Counted from the first letter of the stretch, positions 9,937-22,000 are shown. The stretch: 64,000 nucleotides of DNA from Candidatus Hemicellulosilyticus sp. P3 (GCA_001543385.1 LPNH01000002.1:62001-126000); one strand, 5' to 3'. Notes: generated from the letters alone by a model not told the origin. Numbers and translations are program-made.

Positions 9937-10142
9937 TCTTGCCCACTATTTTTATTTTTCGCCAAAAATATGCATTTTTCGCCAAATAGAACGAAATGTC
10001 AGCAAAAATTAAGAAACAAGAGAGCGTTTTTTTCTTTCCTTTGCAGCGACTTTTGTCCAGTTGCACCCGCGCATAAAATGCAGGGCGACGGCAACAATCT
10101 CTAAAAAGTAAGCACACATTATTTAACTAAGAAAACTGTCGT

Positions 10143-11099
10143 ATGAAAATTATAGGAACCGGAAGCGCCGTGCCCGAACATATTGTGGACAACAATATGC
10201 TGAGCCAGATTTTGGACACGAGCGACGAATGGATTACGACCCGCACGGGCATTCAGCGCCGGCACATTATGTCGAATGAATATTTGATCGACCTGGCTAT
10301 CGAAGCATCGCGGAACGCTATCGCCATGTCGGGAGTCAACCCGAAGGAGATTGACTTTATCATCTGCTCGAATGTCGCCAGCAATTATGTGACTCCGGCT
10401 TTAAGCACCATTGTGGAGGGCGCGGTTGGATGCGAGTGTCCTTGTATCGACCTCAACGGCGCCTGCGCCGGCTTTATCTATGCGCTGGATTACGCCGACG
10501 CTTATTTCGTCAGCCGCGGTGCACGGAATATTTTGGTTGTCTGTGCCGAAGAGCCGACACGTTTTGTCAATTGGAAGCAACGTGAAAATTGTGTGCTATT
10601 TGGCGATGGTGCAGGCGCCGTGGTGTTGACCCGCGGCAACAATCTGCTGGCCAGCCGCCTGCGCTCTATTTCCAACAAGGAGGTGATCACCTACCGCCGC
10701 CGCTTGGAAAGAACACCCTACGAGACTGAGGGGGTGAATGTGGATGAGCCCCTGATCATGAATGGACGCGAGGTGTTCCGCATGGCGGTGACTGCATCGC
10801 AGCAGGACCTGATGCATGTGCTGGAGCACGCTGGGGTGGCTCCGCAGGATGTGAAATATTATATGTTGCACCAGGCCAACCAGCGTATCATTGACTCGAT
10901 TCAGGAGCATATGCATTTGCCGCAAAAAAAATTCCCCAGCATTATCGCGGAATACGGCAACACCTCGTCGGCCAGTATTCCCATCATGATGGATCTGATG
11001 AACCGAAAGGGTGAGTTGCACGACGGCGACTTGATTGCACTGAGCGCTTTCGGCGCCGGATTTGTCAGCGCCGCCGCACTGCTCCGTTGGGCGAAATAA
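10143..11099 (+). CDS. fabH: 3-oxoacyl-ACP synthase III family protein
   Basis: TSDEWITTRTGIQRRHI; active Cys in NGACAGFIYAL; YMLHQANQRIIDSI; EYGNTSSASIPI. Confidence 0.93.
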   Translation: MKIIGTGSAVPEHIVDNNMLSQILDTSDEWITTRTGIQRRHIMSNEYLIDLAIEASRNAIAMSGVNPKEIDFIICSNVASNYVTPALSTIVEGAVGCECPCIDLNGACAGFIYALDYADAYFVSRGARNILVVCAEEPTRFVNWKQRENCVLFGDGAGAVVLTRGNNLLASRLRSISNKEVITYRRRLERTPYETEGVNVDEPLIMNGREVFRMAVTASQQDLMHVLEHAGVAPQDVKYYMLHQANQRIIDSIQEHMHLPQKKFPSIIAEYGNTSSASIPIMMDLMNRKGELHDGDLIALSAFGAGFVSAAALLRWAK

Positions 11100-11190
11100 A
11101 AGCCGCCACCTTATTTTAGGATGCACTTTAAAGGTGTATTGTGCATTTTTTTATTTTTTTAATCAGATTATTCCATTTATATTTGCAAAA

Positions 11191-12426
11191 ATGAAACGAG
11201 TAGTTATTACAGGCATGGGTTGCATATCGCCCGTCGGAAACGATATAGAAACACTGTGGAGCAACTTGACCGCAGGACGGTGCGGCATTGATTTCATCCA
11301 GAGCATCGACGCCACGGACCTTCCGGTCAAAGTGGCCGCTGAAGTGCGCGGATTCGACGCCGCCGCATGCGGGATTGACAAGGGTATGATTCGCCATAAC
11401 GACCGCTATGCCTTATTTGCACTGGCAGCCGCCATACAGGCCATGAAGGACAGCGGGCTCAAGGTGGGCGAAGATGTGACTCCGCAACGCATCGGCTGCG
11501 CCATTGGATCGGGCATCGGCGGCATTCACACGTTCTGCAAGGAACACAGCAACCTGCTGGAGTATGGCGCCCGCCGCGTGTCGCCGCTGTTCATCCCCAT
11601 GATGATTGCCAATATCGCCTCGGCCAATGTGGCCATCCTTTTCAACGCGCAGGGCCCGAACCTGCCTGTGGTGACGGCCTGCGCCACCGGTACACACGCC
11701 GTCGGCGAGGCATACCGTATGATTCGCGAGGGACGCGCCGACGCTATGATTGCGGGCGGTACAGAGTCTGCTATATGCAGCATCGCGATCGGCGGTTTCG
11801 CCAACAGCAAGGCGCTGTCGACGAGCGAAGACCCGATGCAGGCGTCGCTGCCGTTCGACGCACGCCGCAAAGGTTTTGTGATGGGCGAAGGTGCAGGCGT
11901 GTTGGTGATGGAGTCGCTGGAAGCGGCACAGAAGCGCGGCGCACGGATTTACGCCGAGGTGTGCGGCTATGGAAATACATGCGACGCCTACCATTATACG
12001 GCTCCGCGACCGGACGGCAGCTGTGCGGCCGAGGCAATGCGTCTGGCGCTGGCTGAGGCGGGATATAAGGAGCATGAAAAACTTTATATCAACGCCCACG
12101 GCACCGGAACCCCGATGAATGACAAGAGCGAAACAACGGCCATCAAACTGGCTTTGGGAGAGGCGGATGCACGACGTACACCTGTCAGCTCGACAAAATC
12201 GATGACAGGCCACCTGCTGGGAGCCGCCGGCGCCATCGAGACGATTGTCTCGGCACTGACGCTGCAACGGCAGACGATTGCTCCGACAATTAACTTGAAG
12301 GAAACTGACCCTGAGTGTGATTTGGATTATGTACCCGGTTCGGCCCGTCAGTATGCCGCCGATATTGTGATTTCCAACTCTTTCGGATTTGGAGGGCAAA
12401 ACGCTTGTATTGCATTGAGAAAGTAA
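11191..12426 (+). CDS. fabF: Beta-ketoacyl-ACP synthase II family protein
   Basis: MKRVVITGMGCISPVGND; VTACATGTHAVGEAY; NAHGTGTPMNDKSET; KSMTGHLLGAAGAIE. Confidence 0.9.
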   Translation: MKRVVITGMGCISPVGNDIETLWSNLTAGRCGIDFIQSIDATDLPVKVAAEVRGFDAAACGIDKGMIRHNDRYALFALAAAIQAMKDSGLKVGEDVTPQRIGCAIGSGIGGIHTFCKEHSNLLEYGARRVSPLFIPMMIANIASANVAILFNAQGPNLPVVTACATGTHAVGEAYRMIREGRADAMIAGGTESAICSIAIGGFANSKALSTSEDPMQASLPFDARRKGFVMGEGAGVLVMESLEAAQKRGARIYAEVCGYGNTCDAYHYTAPRPDGSCAAEAMRLALAEAGYKEHEKLYINAHGTGTPMNDKSETTAIKLALGEADARRTPVSSTKSMTGHLLGAAGAIETIVSALTLQRQTIAPTINLKETDPECDLDYVPGSARQYAADIVISNSFGFGGQNACIALRK

Positions 12427-12480
12427 GCGCTGACGGTTATAGTTTATTATAGACACAATAACAATATATATAAAGATATT

Positions 12481-12900
12481 ATGCTGACACGTGATGAAAT
12501 AAAAACGTTTTTGCCGCACCGCGAGCCAATGTTGCTTGTCGATGACGTGGATCTGCAAGGGGACGAGGCCGTATCTCACTATCATGTACGGGGTGACGAG
12601 TTCTTTCTACAAGGACATTTCCCCGGGAATCCGGTGGTGCCGGGCGTTATCCTCTGTGAGATAATGGGGCAGTCGTGCTGTGTTTTGATCAAGGAGGTTC
12701 TGGTGGGTCGCACGCCATTTTATGCAGGGCTTGACAATGTACGTTTTAAAAACCCGGTGCGCCCAGGCGACACCATCACGGTCCGCGGACGTATCACAAA
12801 CCGTCGCGGCTTGACGTTCTTTGTCGACGCACAAGCCACTGTCGACGGGAAATTGTGCGCCAAAGGGTCGCTTATTTTCACATTGATTGACAACCAGTGA
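12481..12900 (+). CDS. fabZ: 3-hydroxyacyl-ACP dehydratase FabZ family
   Basis: LPHREPMLLVD and FFLQGHFPGNPVVPGVI motifs. Confidence 0.9.
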   Translation: MLTRDEIKTFLPHREPMLLVDDVDLQGDEAVSHYHVRGDEFFLQGHFPGNPVVPGVILCEIMGQSCCVLIKEVLVGRTPFYAGLDNVRFKNPVRPGDTITVRGRITNRRGLTFFVDAQATVDGKLCAKGSLIFTLIDNQ

Positions 12901-12985
12901 ACCGGGATTGAACGGTTGTTACGTCCATAACAGCCGTTAGTCTGAGCAATAAAACTGAATAATAATTTTTACATCAAATTTTTCT

Positions 12986-13732
12986 ATGAAATTACTGGAA
13001 AACAAGATAGCTCTTATTACAGGAGCCTCGCGCGGTATCGGCCGCAGCATTGCCCTTACTTTTGCCGAAGAGGGAGCCCATATTATTTTCACCGACCTGC
13101 GTGAGGATGACAACAGCCGCTCGCTTGTCGAAGAGATTCAAGCCAAAGGAGTGGATGCCACATTTTTGGCTTCCGACGCATCGGACTACGACCAGACCGT
13201 CTCCGTGGCAAAAGCAGTGGCAGATAAGTACGGCAGACTGGATGTGCTGGTGAACAACGCCGGCATCACCCGTGACGGACTGTTGCTCCGCATGACCCCG
13301 CAGGAATGGAACGCTGTTATCGCCACCAATCTGGGGTCTGTCTATAATTTCTGCAAAGCTTTCGCCCAACTGATGATGAAACATCGTAGCGGCAGTATTA
13401 TCAACATCAGCTCCATTGTCGCCATCAACGGCAACGCCGGACAGTGCAACTACTCTGCGGCCAAGGCCGGCATTATCGGATTTACGAAGTCGCTGGCTAA
13501 AGAGCTGGGGTCACGAAATATCCGCAGCAACGCCATCGCCCCGGGATTTATCGACACGCCGATGACCAAACAGCTGAGCGACGAAGTACGCGCCGGCTGG
13601 ATTGAAGACATCCCGCTGAAACGACCCGGCACAGACAAAGATGTGGCCAAGACGGCAGTGTATCTGGCCTCCGACCTTTCAGACTATATCACCGGTCAGG
13701 TGATATGCTGTGACGGAGGGTTGGTTCTTTAG
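12986..13732 (+). CDS. fabG: 3-oxoacyl-ACP reductase (SDR family)
   Basis: ALITGASRGIGRSIA, NNAGITRDGLLLRM, YSAAKAGIIGFTKSLAKEL. Confidence 0.93.
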   Translation: MKLLENKIALITGASRGIGRSIALTFAEEGAHIIFTDLREDDNSRSLVEEIQAKGVDATFLASDASDYDQTVSVAKAVADKYGRLDVLVNNAGITRDGLLLRMTPQEWNAVIATNLGSVYNFCKAFAQLMMKHRSGSIINISSIVAINGNAGQCNYSAAKAGIIGFTKSLAKELGSRNIRSNAIAPGFIDTPMTKQLSDEVRAGWIEDIPLKRPGTDKDVAKTAVYLASDLSDYITGQVICCDGGLVL

Positions 13733-13756
13733 TTTCCACCAGCAATTATTTGTTTT

Positions 13757-14641
13757 ATGAAAGCACTGAATATCGTAGTACTTGCCAAACAGGTACCCGA
13801 CACGCAGAATGTGGGTTCCGACGCTATGACTCCCGAAGGCACCATCAACCGATCGGCACTCCCCGTCGTGTTCAATCCCGACGACCTCAAGGCGCTTGAA
13901 CAAGCGCTCCGCATCAAGGATCAGCATCCCGGCACAACTGTCGGACTGCTCACCATGGGGCCTCCACGCGCCGGTGAAATCATCCGCGAAGGTCTCTATC
14001 GCGGCGCTGACACCGGCTGGCTGCTGACCGACCGGCTGTTCGCCGGCGCCGACACTTTGGCCACGAGCTACGCCTTGGCAACAGCCATCAAGAAAATCGG
14101 CAAGGTCGACTTGGTCATCGGCGGACGCCAGGCGATTGACGGCGACACAGCGCAGGTGGGGCCACAGGTGGCACAGAAGCTGGGACTGAATCAGGTGACT
14201 TATGCCGAGGAGATTCTCAAGATTGAGGACGGCAAAGCCACTATCCGGAGAACGATTGACGGAGGCGTCGAGGTGGTTGAAGCCCCTCTGCCGCTTTTGA
14301 TAACGGTTAACGGAAGTGCCGCCGAATGCCGCCCGCAGAACGCCAAACGGGTGATGAAGTACAAGTATGCCGCATGTCCGCTGGAGATTGACCCGAATGC
14401 AAAAGATGAAGCACGTAAAGGGAAAATACGCGAAATGCATCCGGAGTTGTTGCTGACGCAATGGAGTGTGGCCGATGTTGACGGAGACCCCAATCAGTGT
14501 GGTTTGAGCGGCAGCCCGACCAAGGTCAAGGAAGTGCAGAATATCGCTTTCCAAGCCAAAGAAAGCAAGACACTCACAGCCGCCGACGCCGACATTGACT
14601 GTTTCGTCAAGGAGCTGTTGAATGACAAGATTATCGGATAA
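13757..14641 (+). CDS. etfB: Electron transfer flavoprotein subunit beta
   Basis: VVLAKQVPDTQNV..., ALRIKD, DLVIGGRQAIDGDTAQVGPQVA. Confidence 0.92.
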   Translation: MKALNIVVLAKQVPDTQNVGSDAMTPEGTINRSALPVVFNPDDLKALEQALRIKDQHPGTTVGLLTMGPPRAGEIIREGLYRGADTGWLLTDRLFAGADTLATSYALATAIKKIGKVDLVIGGRQAIDGDTAQVGPQVAQKLGLNQVTYAEEILKIEDGKATIRRTIDGGVEVVEAPLPLLITVNGSAAECRPQNAKRVMKYKYAACPLEIDPNAKDEARKGKIREMHPELLLTQWSVADVDGDPNQCGLSGSPTKVKEVQNIAFQAKESKTLTAADADIDCFVKELLNDKIIG

Positions 14642-14670
14642 GAAGTGATGTTGAAAAAAGAGATCGCATT

Positions 14671-15693
14671 ATGAACAATGTATTTGTATATGTAGAGATT
14701 GAGGGCACAGAAGTGCGCGAAGTGAGTCAGGAGCTTTTGACAAAAGGCCGCAAGTTGGCGGACGAACTGGGTGTGGAGCTCCATGCCGTCGCCATCGGCA
14801 CCGGCATCAAGGGCCGGATTGAAGATCACGTGTTACCATACGGTGTAGACAAATTGTTTGTGTTTGACAGCGACGGGCTGTTCCCCTACACATCGGCACC
14901 GCATACCGACATCATGGTGAACCTTTTCAAGGAGGAAAAACCTCAGATCTGCCTGATGGGAGCCACTGTTATCGGCCGTGACCTTGGCCCCCGTGTCAGC
15001 TCAAGCCTCACCAGCGGACTGACAGCAGACTGCACGCAACTCGAAACCGGCCCCTACGAGGACAAGAAGACGGGCGTGAAGTATGAGAACCTGCTCTACC
15101 AGATCCGACCGGCTTTTGGCGGCAATATCGTTGCCACTATTGTCAACCCTGACCACCGCCCGCAGATGGCCACCGTTCGCAGCGGAGTGATGCAGAAAGC
15201 TGTATATGAAGGCCGCTACCGCAAGGAAGTGGTCTATCCCGAAGCGGGCAGATATGTCAGCCCTGAAGCGTTCGTGGTGAAGGTGCTCGACCATCACGTG
15301 GAAGCCGCCAAGCATAACCTCAAGGGTGCATCCATTGTCGTGGCAGGCGGCTACGGCGTGGGCAGCAAAGAGGGCTTTGACAGCCTGTTCGAACTGGCAC
15401 GGCTGTTGCACGGCGAAGTGGGAGGCAGCCGCGCCGCTGTCGATGCAGGTTGGATCGACAACGACCGTCAAATTGGACAGACCGGCGTCACCGTTCACCC
15501 CAAAGTGTATCTTGCCTGCGGTATCAGCGGCCAGATACAACATATCGCCGGCATGCAGGACAGCAGTATTATCATCAGCATCAACAGCGACCCCGACGCC
15601 CCTATCAACCGCATCGCCGACTATGTTATCAACGGCACCGTGGAAGATGTGGTCCCGAAAATAATCAAGTACTATAAAAAGAACAGTAAATAA
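14671..15693 (+). CDS. etfA: Electron transfer flavoprotein subunit alpha
   Basis: GATVIGRDLGPRVSSSLTSGLTADCT; GSRAAVDAGWIDNDRQIGQTGVTVHPKVYLACGISGQIQH; INSDPDAPINRIADY. Confidence 0.95.
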   Translation: MNNVFVYVEIEGTEVREVSQELLTKGRKLADELGVELHAVAIGTGIKGRIEDHVLPYGVDKLFVFDSDGLFPYTSAPHTDIMVNLFKEEKPQICLMGATVIGRDLGPRVSSSLTSGLTADCTQLETGPYEDKKTGVKYENLLYQIRPAFGGNIVATIVNPDHRPQMATVRSGVMQKAVYEGRYRKEVVYPEAGRYVSPEAFVVKVLDHHVEAAKHNLKGASIVVAGGYGVGSKEGFDSLFELARLLHGEVGGSRAAVDAGWIDNDRQIGQTGVTVHPKVYLACGISGQIQHIAGMQDSSIIISINSDPDAPINRIADYVINGTVEDVVPKIIKYYKKNSK

Positions 15694-15834
15694 TAATCAG
15701 GCGGATAAAACCACTGACACCGGATACGGGCCCAATTTCTGCATCCAAAGTCGTGGCAGATTTAGCGGTGCTAAAGATAAAGATTATGTACGATTGTCCA
15801 TTGTCTTCTTTTATCTTCCAAAATAAAAAATATT

Positions 15835-17541
15835 ATGCCTAATTACTATACCGACCACCCGGAGATTGCATTCCACCTCACTCATCCGCAAATGGAGAGA
15901 CTCGTGGAACTGAGAGAAAAGAATTATGCTGACGCCAAGGAGTACGATTACGCACCCGTAGACTTCGAGGATGCGCAGGAAAATTACCGCCGTGTGCTGG
16001 AAATCACCGGCCAGGTGGCCGCCGATACACTGGCCGCTAACGCCGAGAGTGTCGATCTCGAAGGGCCGCATCTGGAAAACGGCCGCATGGTCTACGCATC
16101 CAAGACTGTCGAGAACTTGGAGCAGACACGCAAGGCGGGTCTCTATGGCGTGTCCATGCCGCGCCGCTACGGCGGACTCAACCTGCCCAATGTCGTCTTC
16201 TCGATGATGAGCGAGGTGGTCAGCGCCGCCGACGCAGGATTCCAAAACATCTGGAGTTTGCAAAGCTGTATCGACACTCTGTATGAATTTGGAAGCGAGG
16301 AGCAACGCCGCAAGTATATTCCACGGATCTGCGCCGGCGAAACCATGAGTATGGACCTCACGGAGCCCGATGCCGGCAGCGACCTGCAACGTGTGATGCT
16401 TAAAGCTACGTATGACGAGAAGGAGCAGTGCTGGCGTCTGAACGGTGTGAAACGCTTTATCACCAACGGCGACTCTGACATCCATCTTGTCCTTGCCCGC
16501 AGCGAGGAAGGCACCAAAGACGGACGCGGACTGTCGATGTTTATCTATGACAAACGCAACGGTGGTGTCGATGTACGCCACATCGAGCACAAACTGGGTA
16601 TTCACGGCAGCCCCACCTGTGAACTGACCTACAAGAACGCCAAGGCGGAACTATGCGGCGACCGGAAAATGGGTCTCATCAAGTATGTCATGGCGCTGAT
16701 GAACGGCGCCCGGCTCGGCATCGCCGCTCAGAGCGTAGGTCTCAGCCAGGAAGCTTACAACGAAGGTCTCGCCTATGCCCGTGAGCGGGCTCAATTTGGC
16801 CAAAAGATCATCCAGTTCCCGGCAGTCTATGACATGCTCAGCCGGATGAAAGCCAAACTTGACGCGGGACGCAGCCTGCTTTACCAGACAGCCCGCTATG
16901 TGGACCTCTACAAGAGTCTTGAGGACATTGCCCGCGATCGCAAACTCACCCCTGAAGAACGGGCGGAGATGAAGCAGTTCAGCCGTTTGGCCGACGCTTT
17001 CACCCCCATTGCCAAGGGTATGAATTCCGAATACGCCAGCCAGAACGCCTACGACGCCATCAGCATCCACGGAGGCAGCGGCTTCATCATGGAATACAAA
17101 AGCCAGCGTCTATACCGTGACGCCCGCATATTCTCTATCTATGAGGGCACTACACAGCTGCAGGTTGTCGCAGCCATCCGTTATGTCACCAACGGCACCT
17201 ACCTCGGTATAATGCACGAAATGCTACAACACGAGGTTGCCGCCACGATGCGTCCGTTGCAGAGCCGCATCCGCCAAATGGTGGAACTATACGAGAAGGC
17301 TGTCAACCATGTCAATGATGCCGGCATTCAAGAGTTGCACGACTTCCTGGCCCGACGTCTCTATGATATGACCTGCGAAATCATCATGTCGCTCCTCCTC
17401 GTTGACGACGCCAGCCGCGCTCCTGAGCTTTTCGGAAAGAGCGCCAACGTATATGTGGCCATGGCAGAGGAAAATGTGATCGGGAAAACTCATTACATAA
17501 TGAGTTTCAAGGCGGATGATTTGAACAATTTCCAACAATAG
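15835..17541 (+). CDS. Acyl-CoA dehydrogenase family protein
   Basis: TEPDAGSDLQRV, GIHGSPTCELTYKNA, GGSGFIMEYKSQRLYRDARIFSIYEGTTQLQ. Confidence 0.93.
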   Translation: MPNYYTDHPEIAFHLTHPQMERLVELREKNYADAKEYDYAPVDFEDAQENYRRVLEITGQVAADTLAANAESVDLEGPHLENGRMVYASKTVENLEQTRKAGLYGVSMPRRYGGLNLPNVVFSMMSEVVSAADAGFQNIWSLQSCIDTLYEFGSEEQRRKYIPRICAGETMSMDLTEPDAGSDLQRVMLKATYDEKEQCWRLNGVKRFITNGDSDIHLVLARSEEGTKDGRGLSMFIYDKRNGGVDVRHIEHKLGIHGSPTCELTYKNAKAELCGDRKMGLIKYVMALMNGARLGIAAQSVGLSQEAYNEGLAYARERAQFGQKIIQFPAVYDMLSRMKAKLDAGRSLLYQTARYVDLYKSLEDIARDRKLTPEERAEMKQFSRLADAFTPIAKGMNSEYASQNAYDAISIHGGSGFIMEYKSQRLYRDARIFSIYEGTTQLQVVAAIRYVTNGTYLGIMHEMLQHEVAATMRPLQSRIRQMVELYEKAVNHVNDAGIQELHDFLARRLYDMTCEIIMSLLLVDDASRAPELFGKSANVYVAMAEENVIGKTHYIMSFKADDLNNFQQ

Positions 17542-17562
17542 AACATAGCTCCTGAAAGCCAA

Positions 17563-17597
17563 AGCGAGGGCGGCAGAAATTTTCTGCCGCCCTCGCT
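17563..17597. terminator. Bidirectional hairpin terminator between convergent acyl-CoA dehydrogenase and tyrS
   Basis: agcgagggcggcagaaa / tttctgccgccctcgct, 17-bp perfect complementarity. Confidence 0.75.
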
Positions 17598-17632
17598 ATT
17601 TGCAAATCTTTCTCTCGATTTGAAGCAAATGG

Positions 17633-18907
17633 TCAGCCTTCGATATTGAGTAAGTAGTAGTTTTTCTTGCCTTTTTGAATGAGAATACTGCCGCAGGAAA
17701 GAATGTCTTGAGCAGACAAGACGGCATCTTCAGCCACTTTTTGTTTATTGACAGAGATGGCGTTTTGTTTGAGTTCCCGCCGGATCTCTCCCTTGGATGA
17801 GAACATACCCGTGTTCACGGCGATGTCGACCAGGCTGGTCGCACTGTCAATCACACCGCGGCTGACAGTGAACTGAGGCACGCCTTCAAAGACGGAGAGC
17901 AATGTGTCGCGGTCAAGGGCGTTGAGTTGCGCTGTAGTGCCCTTGCCAAAGAGCAGTTGGGATGCACTGAGCGCCTGCTCGTAAGCCTGCTCGGAATGGA
18001 CCCTAACGGTGATTTCGCGAGCCAGGGCTTTCTGCAGGGTGCGCTGCTCGGGTGACGCAAGGTGTTGTGCCTCCAAACCGGCGATCTCCTCTTGTGAGAG
18101 CAGGGTGAAGATACGGATGTAGCGAGCCGTATCGACATCGGAGCAGTTTAACCAGAACTGATAGAATTTGTATGGCGAGGTTTTGGAAGGATCCAGCCAG
18201 ACGTTTCCTCCCTCTGTCTTGCCGAATTTGGTGCCGTCAGCCTTGGTGATGATCGGACAGGTCAGTGCATAGGCTTCGCCACCCTCGATGCGACGGATAA
18301 GTTCTGTACCGGTGGTGATGTTGCCCCATTGGTCAGAACCGCCCATCTGCAAACGGCATCCTTTGGTGCGGTAGAGTGTCAGGTAATCGTAGGCTTGGAG
18401 CAGCTGATAGCTGAATTCGGTGAACGAGAGACCTGTCTCTAATCGTTTCTGGACGGAATCTTTGGCCATCATATAGTTGACGGTGATGTGCTTGCCGATA
18501 TCGCGGATAAAATCCAAAAAGAGGTAGTCTTTCATCCAATCGTAATTATTGACTATTTCAGCGCCGTTGCGCGGATTGTCAAAATCGAGGAATTTGGCCA
18601 GCTGCTGTTTGATACAGTCGACATTGTGCCGTACTTCCTCAACGCTGAGCAATTTTCGTTCGGCCGCCTTGAATGAGGGGTCGCCAATCATACCGGTGGC
18701 TCCACCGACGAGGGCCAACGGTTTATGTCCGGCCATCTGCAGGTGTTTGAGCAGCATGATGGAGACCAAATGACCGATGTGCAGAGAATCGGCGGTGGGA
18801 TCTATGCCGACGTAGGCGGTGGTGAGATTGTTTTCAAGTTGCTGTTCAGTGCCCGGCATGACGGTATGTATCATGCCGCGCCATTGGAGTTCGGATATCA
18901 GAGACAT
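17633..18907 (-). CDS. tyrS: Tyrosyl-tRNA synthetase
   Basis: [46 protein letters not shown]-terminal S4-like domain; start set at [11 protein letters not shown]. Confidence 0.95.
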   Translation of the reverse strand: MSLISELQWRGMIHTVMPGTEQQLENNLTTAYVGIDPTADSLHIGHLVSIMLLKHLQMAGHKPLALVGGATGMIGDPSFKAAERKLLSVEEVRHNVDCIKQQLAKFLDFDNPRNGAEIVNNYDWMKDYLFLDFIRDIGKHITVNYMMAKDSVQKRLETGLSFTEFSYQLLQAYDYLTLYRTKGCRLQMGGSDQWGNITTGTELIRRIEGGEAYALTCPIITKADGTKFGKTEGGNVWLDPSKTSPYKFYQFWLNCSDVDTARYIRIFTLLSQEEIAGLEAQHLASPEQRTLQKALAREITVRVHSEQAYEQALSASQLLFGKGTTAQLNALDRDTLLSVFEGVPQFTVSRGVIDSATSLVDIAVNTGMFSSKGEIRRELKQNAISVNKQKVAEDAVLSAQDILSCGSILIQKGKKNYYLLNIEG

Positions 18908-19016
18908 GGGGTTATTTGTATTTGAGAATTGAGGTGACAAGCATGGACAGAAACATTGAGAGTGCCGTTCGGTTGTCACCGCATGGCACTCTCTTATGGG
19001 TATTGTTGCAGCTGGA

Positions 19017-22000
19017 CTATCGGATAACCAACTTCGATGCGGCACTCCCTTGGGCGGTTGTCACGTGAACAAGGTAGACACCACGGGAAAGGCTGCTGCA
19101 GTTGACCGTATGGGTGAGAGCGCCTTCAGCCCGATATCCCAAGTTGTCAGCCATCACCTGCTTTCCGTTGATGTCGTAGATACGTACAACGACCGAGGCC
19201 GAGGTCGGCAGCGTAAACTGGAGCCGCACACGGTCGGATGCCGGATTGGGATAGAGTTTGATGTGGCCTATGTTGCCGGCTATGACATCATTGATGCCCA
19301 AATAGTCGCTGGGATCGACAATCTCATTGGTGTGGTCAACGACATAGGTGGAATCCATAAAGACACCGCGACCATAGGTCCCGAAATATATGGCATAGGG
19401 GTATTTGGTACGGGCAAAGGTGTAGTTTTCAACGTTGATGCCGACATGATTGATTGCATGAACAACAGGCATAACATGGGTTTGTTGGCATATGGCCGTA
19501 ACAGGCACACCGGCCAAAGAACCGTGACGCTGCCATGAGGTCGACGCGGAAGCGTATGAACTGGCAGTAGCGACCCAGACACCGTCATCTGTGCCGACAT
19601 AGACATCGCCACCCGTCAACTCAACCAAGGCTGAGAAAGCGGGGATGTTGCCTGCAACGGTCTTATAGGTGACGACAGGTGAAGCGGTGGAGGCGTTGCG
19701 GATGTCGACAACGTTGCTGCCGGCCCCGTAGCCCTGGAAGGTGGCAATAATATGGTCGGTGCCCTCACGAGGATCGACAGCTATCGAGGAGATGCAGCGG
19801 GAGAAGCGTGTCGGACCACTGATGCTCATGGTGTCAAGCGACCAATTGACCGCACCGTATGTGAGACTGCTTTTGATGTCGGTGATGGTGCCGGCATAGT
19901 CGATATTGGTCAGAAGCCCGGAGACGCGGAATATGAACGACTGATTCTGGCTACGGTTATTGAATGCTATGTAGAGGCTGTTGCCGTCGTTCGAGACGGC
20001 CATGCCGCCTACGCTGTAGTCTGAAGATGTGATGTTGTAAGCATAGATTTTAGCCCACTGCATCTTTTCCGATTTTTCCGCCTCGCTTTCTTCTGTCGAC
20101 GAAGTGTGTTCGTACCACACTTTGCGGAAATCCGACGGCATCCAGGTCATGTAGATCTCCAACATGGTGGAGTTGGAACCGACTTTTTTTCCAACGGTGA
20201 AGAGGTTGCTGCGGATAGGGTTCTTGACACGCAACACATCACCCGCCTGAACGGTGAAATCCTCGGGCACCGTGTAGACAACAGGATAGTAAGAATTGTT
20301 GCGCGAAAAGACGGTGATTTCGTCACCTGCCAAGATTTCCGTTCCCGGCCTGAGCGGGATCAAGGTGTCGCCGGTCGAAGCATGACGGGTGGCATAGGCC
20401 AAGGTGTCTATTTCTGTGAAAATGGTGTCCGACGATGTGGTGACATTGTCACCCTCCCAAAAGGCCATCTGGGGCACCGTATAGGGTGTGGCCACCAATG
20501 AGGAGAGGAAACCTAAGCCCGTGGTCCAGGTCTGGGTGTTGGAGTAGTCGGCATAGTCGTTGGAGGCACGGCCGTAACCCAATCTGTCGGAAGAGGTGAA
20601 GATGTTGCGGCGCACAAGGGGTGAGTATTGCTGGAAACGAGAGACAGCCACCTGACCACCATTGCCTCCCCATATAACATTACCGTGGTGGTTGGTGTTG
20701 GTTTCAGGATGAGTGTCGTACCACGACGCGATACCGGTGCCGCCGTTGTGAGCCATGCGTGACTCGACGAAAATGTTGGCGTTTTTATTGGCACCAATAA
20801 GCAACGAGCCGTCCGTAGCCACGGCCAAACCATTGACCTCTACATTGTTGAGACCTTTGTTAATGTTGCCGAAAGTGCTCATCTCGTTGTATGAAACGAA
20901 AACACCGCCATCAGTGGCGATATAGTAGACGGGGTTGTCATAACCTTCCTGTCTTGCACAGACGATCTGGTTGATGCCCGAGTGTACGAAGCCATAACTT
21001 GAAAAGATATCGGACATATAGTTGGATGATCCAAACTCATATTCATTGTAGGAGTTTTTGATCCAAGTGTACAGTTGTCCGGGGAGAAAGCCTTTGCCGG
21101 AATAGATGGATGAACCGGCGATGTAGATGCGATCGGCATCGTCCGGGTCGACGCAGAGTGCACCGCACTCAAAACCGGGTGTGACTGTGAACGGTTGGAC
21201 CGATGTGGGGGTAAGCTGCGTCCATGTACTGTGGTTGGTGGTGAGGTAGAGACCGTCAAGCAAGCCGTTGTTGCGGATGCGCATGGCGTATACATAGGTG
21301 GTGTTGTCGGATTTCGTCGCCACAGCCAAACGGACAATGCAGGGGACATCTGTCGAGGGCATGCTGTTATAGATATCGACAGGGGTCGAGGAAGACGAAA
21401 CGTCGGAGATACGGTACAGGCTGCCAAACGAGGAGAAATAGACCATTTTAGAGGCTTGGATCGGCACCACATCGTAGATGGGATAGTTCGGCTGATAGCA
21501 GACCGGGGTGTTGGACCAATCGGCCTCACTGCTGACCGTCCAACGATAGAGTCCCTGCGAGGTGGCGGCATAAAAATAGAGCACCCCGTTGTAGGTGAGA
21601 CAGGCCAGCTTGTTGACCGAAGCGAACGGATGATTGATATCGGAGGGCTCGGTGTTGGGGATGCGGCTCAATTCACCGGTGACAGGGTTGAAACGGAAAA
21701 TGCCGCGACCAAGCATGGACATGGTGGAGAACTTGTCACTTTTGTTGAAACAGCCCTCTCCAGTGGCGATGTAGATGGTGTTGTCGGGGCCCTGAATCAT
21801 ATGGCTGACAGGAAGGGAGACCTCCTCCCCGTCCACGACGCACTTGACACGGTTCCACATGTTGGCATAAGGAGCGCGGCGGGTGTCGTTGGAACGCACA
21901 AAAAGTCCGCCTGTGGCGGCTCCGGCGTAGATGGTTTGATGGGTGTTGTCGCTTTGGTCAATAACAATGCTGGTGACACGTCCGGCGACGTTGTCAGGGC

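Noticed and set aside
11413-12585. 390-aa minus-strand ORF opposite fabF/fabZ
   Set aside because: Fully overlaps genes with clear catalytic motifs on the other strand; no recognisable domain.
18958-18993. gagagtgcc / ggcactctc inverted repeat between tyrS and the T9SS gene
   Set aside because: Short stem with weak T tract; may be a terminator but not strong enough to list.
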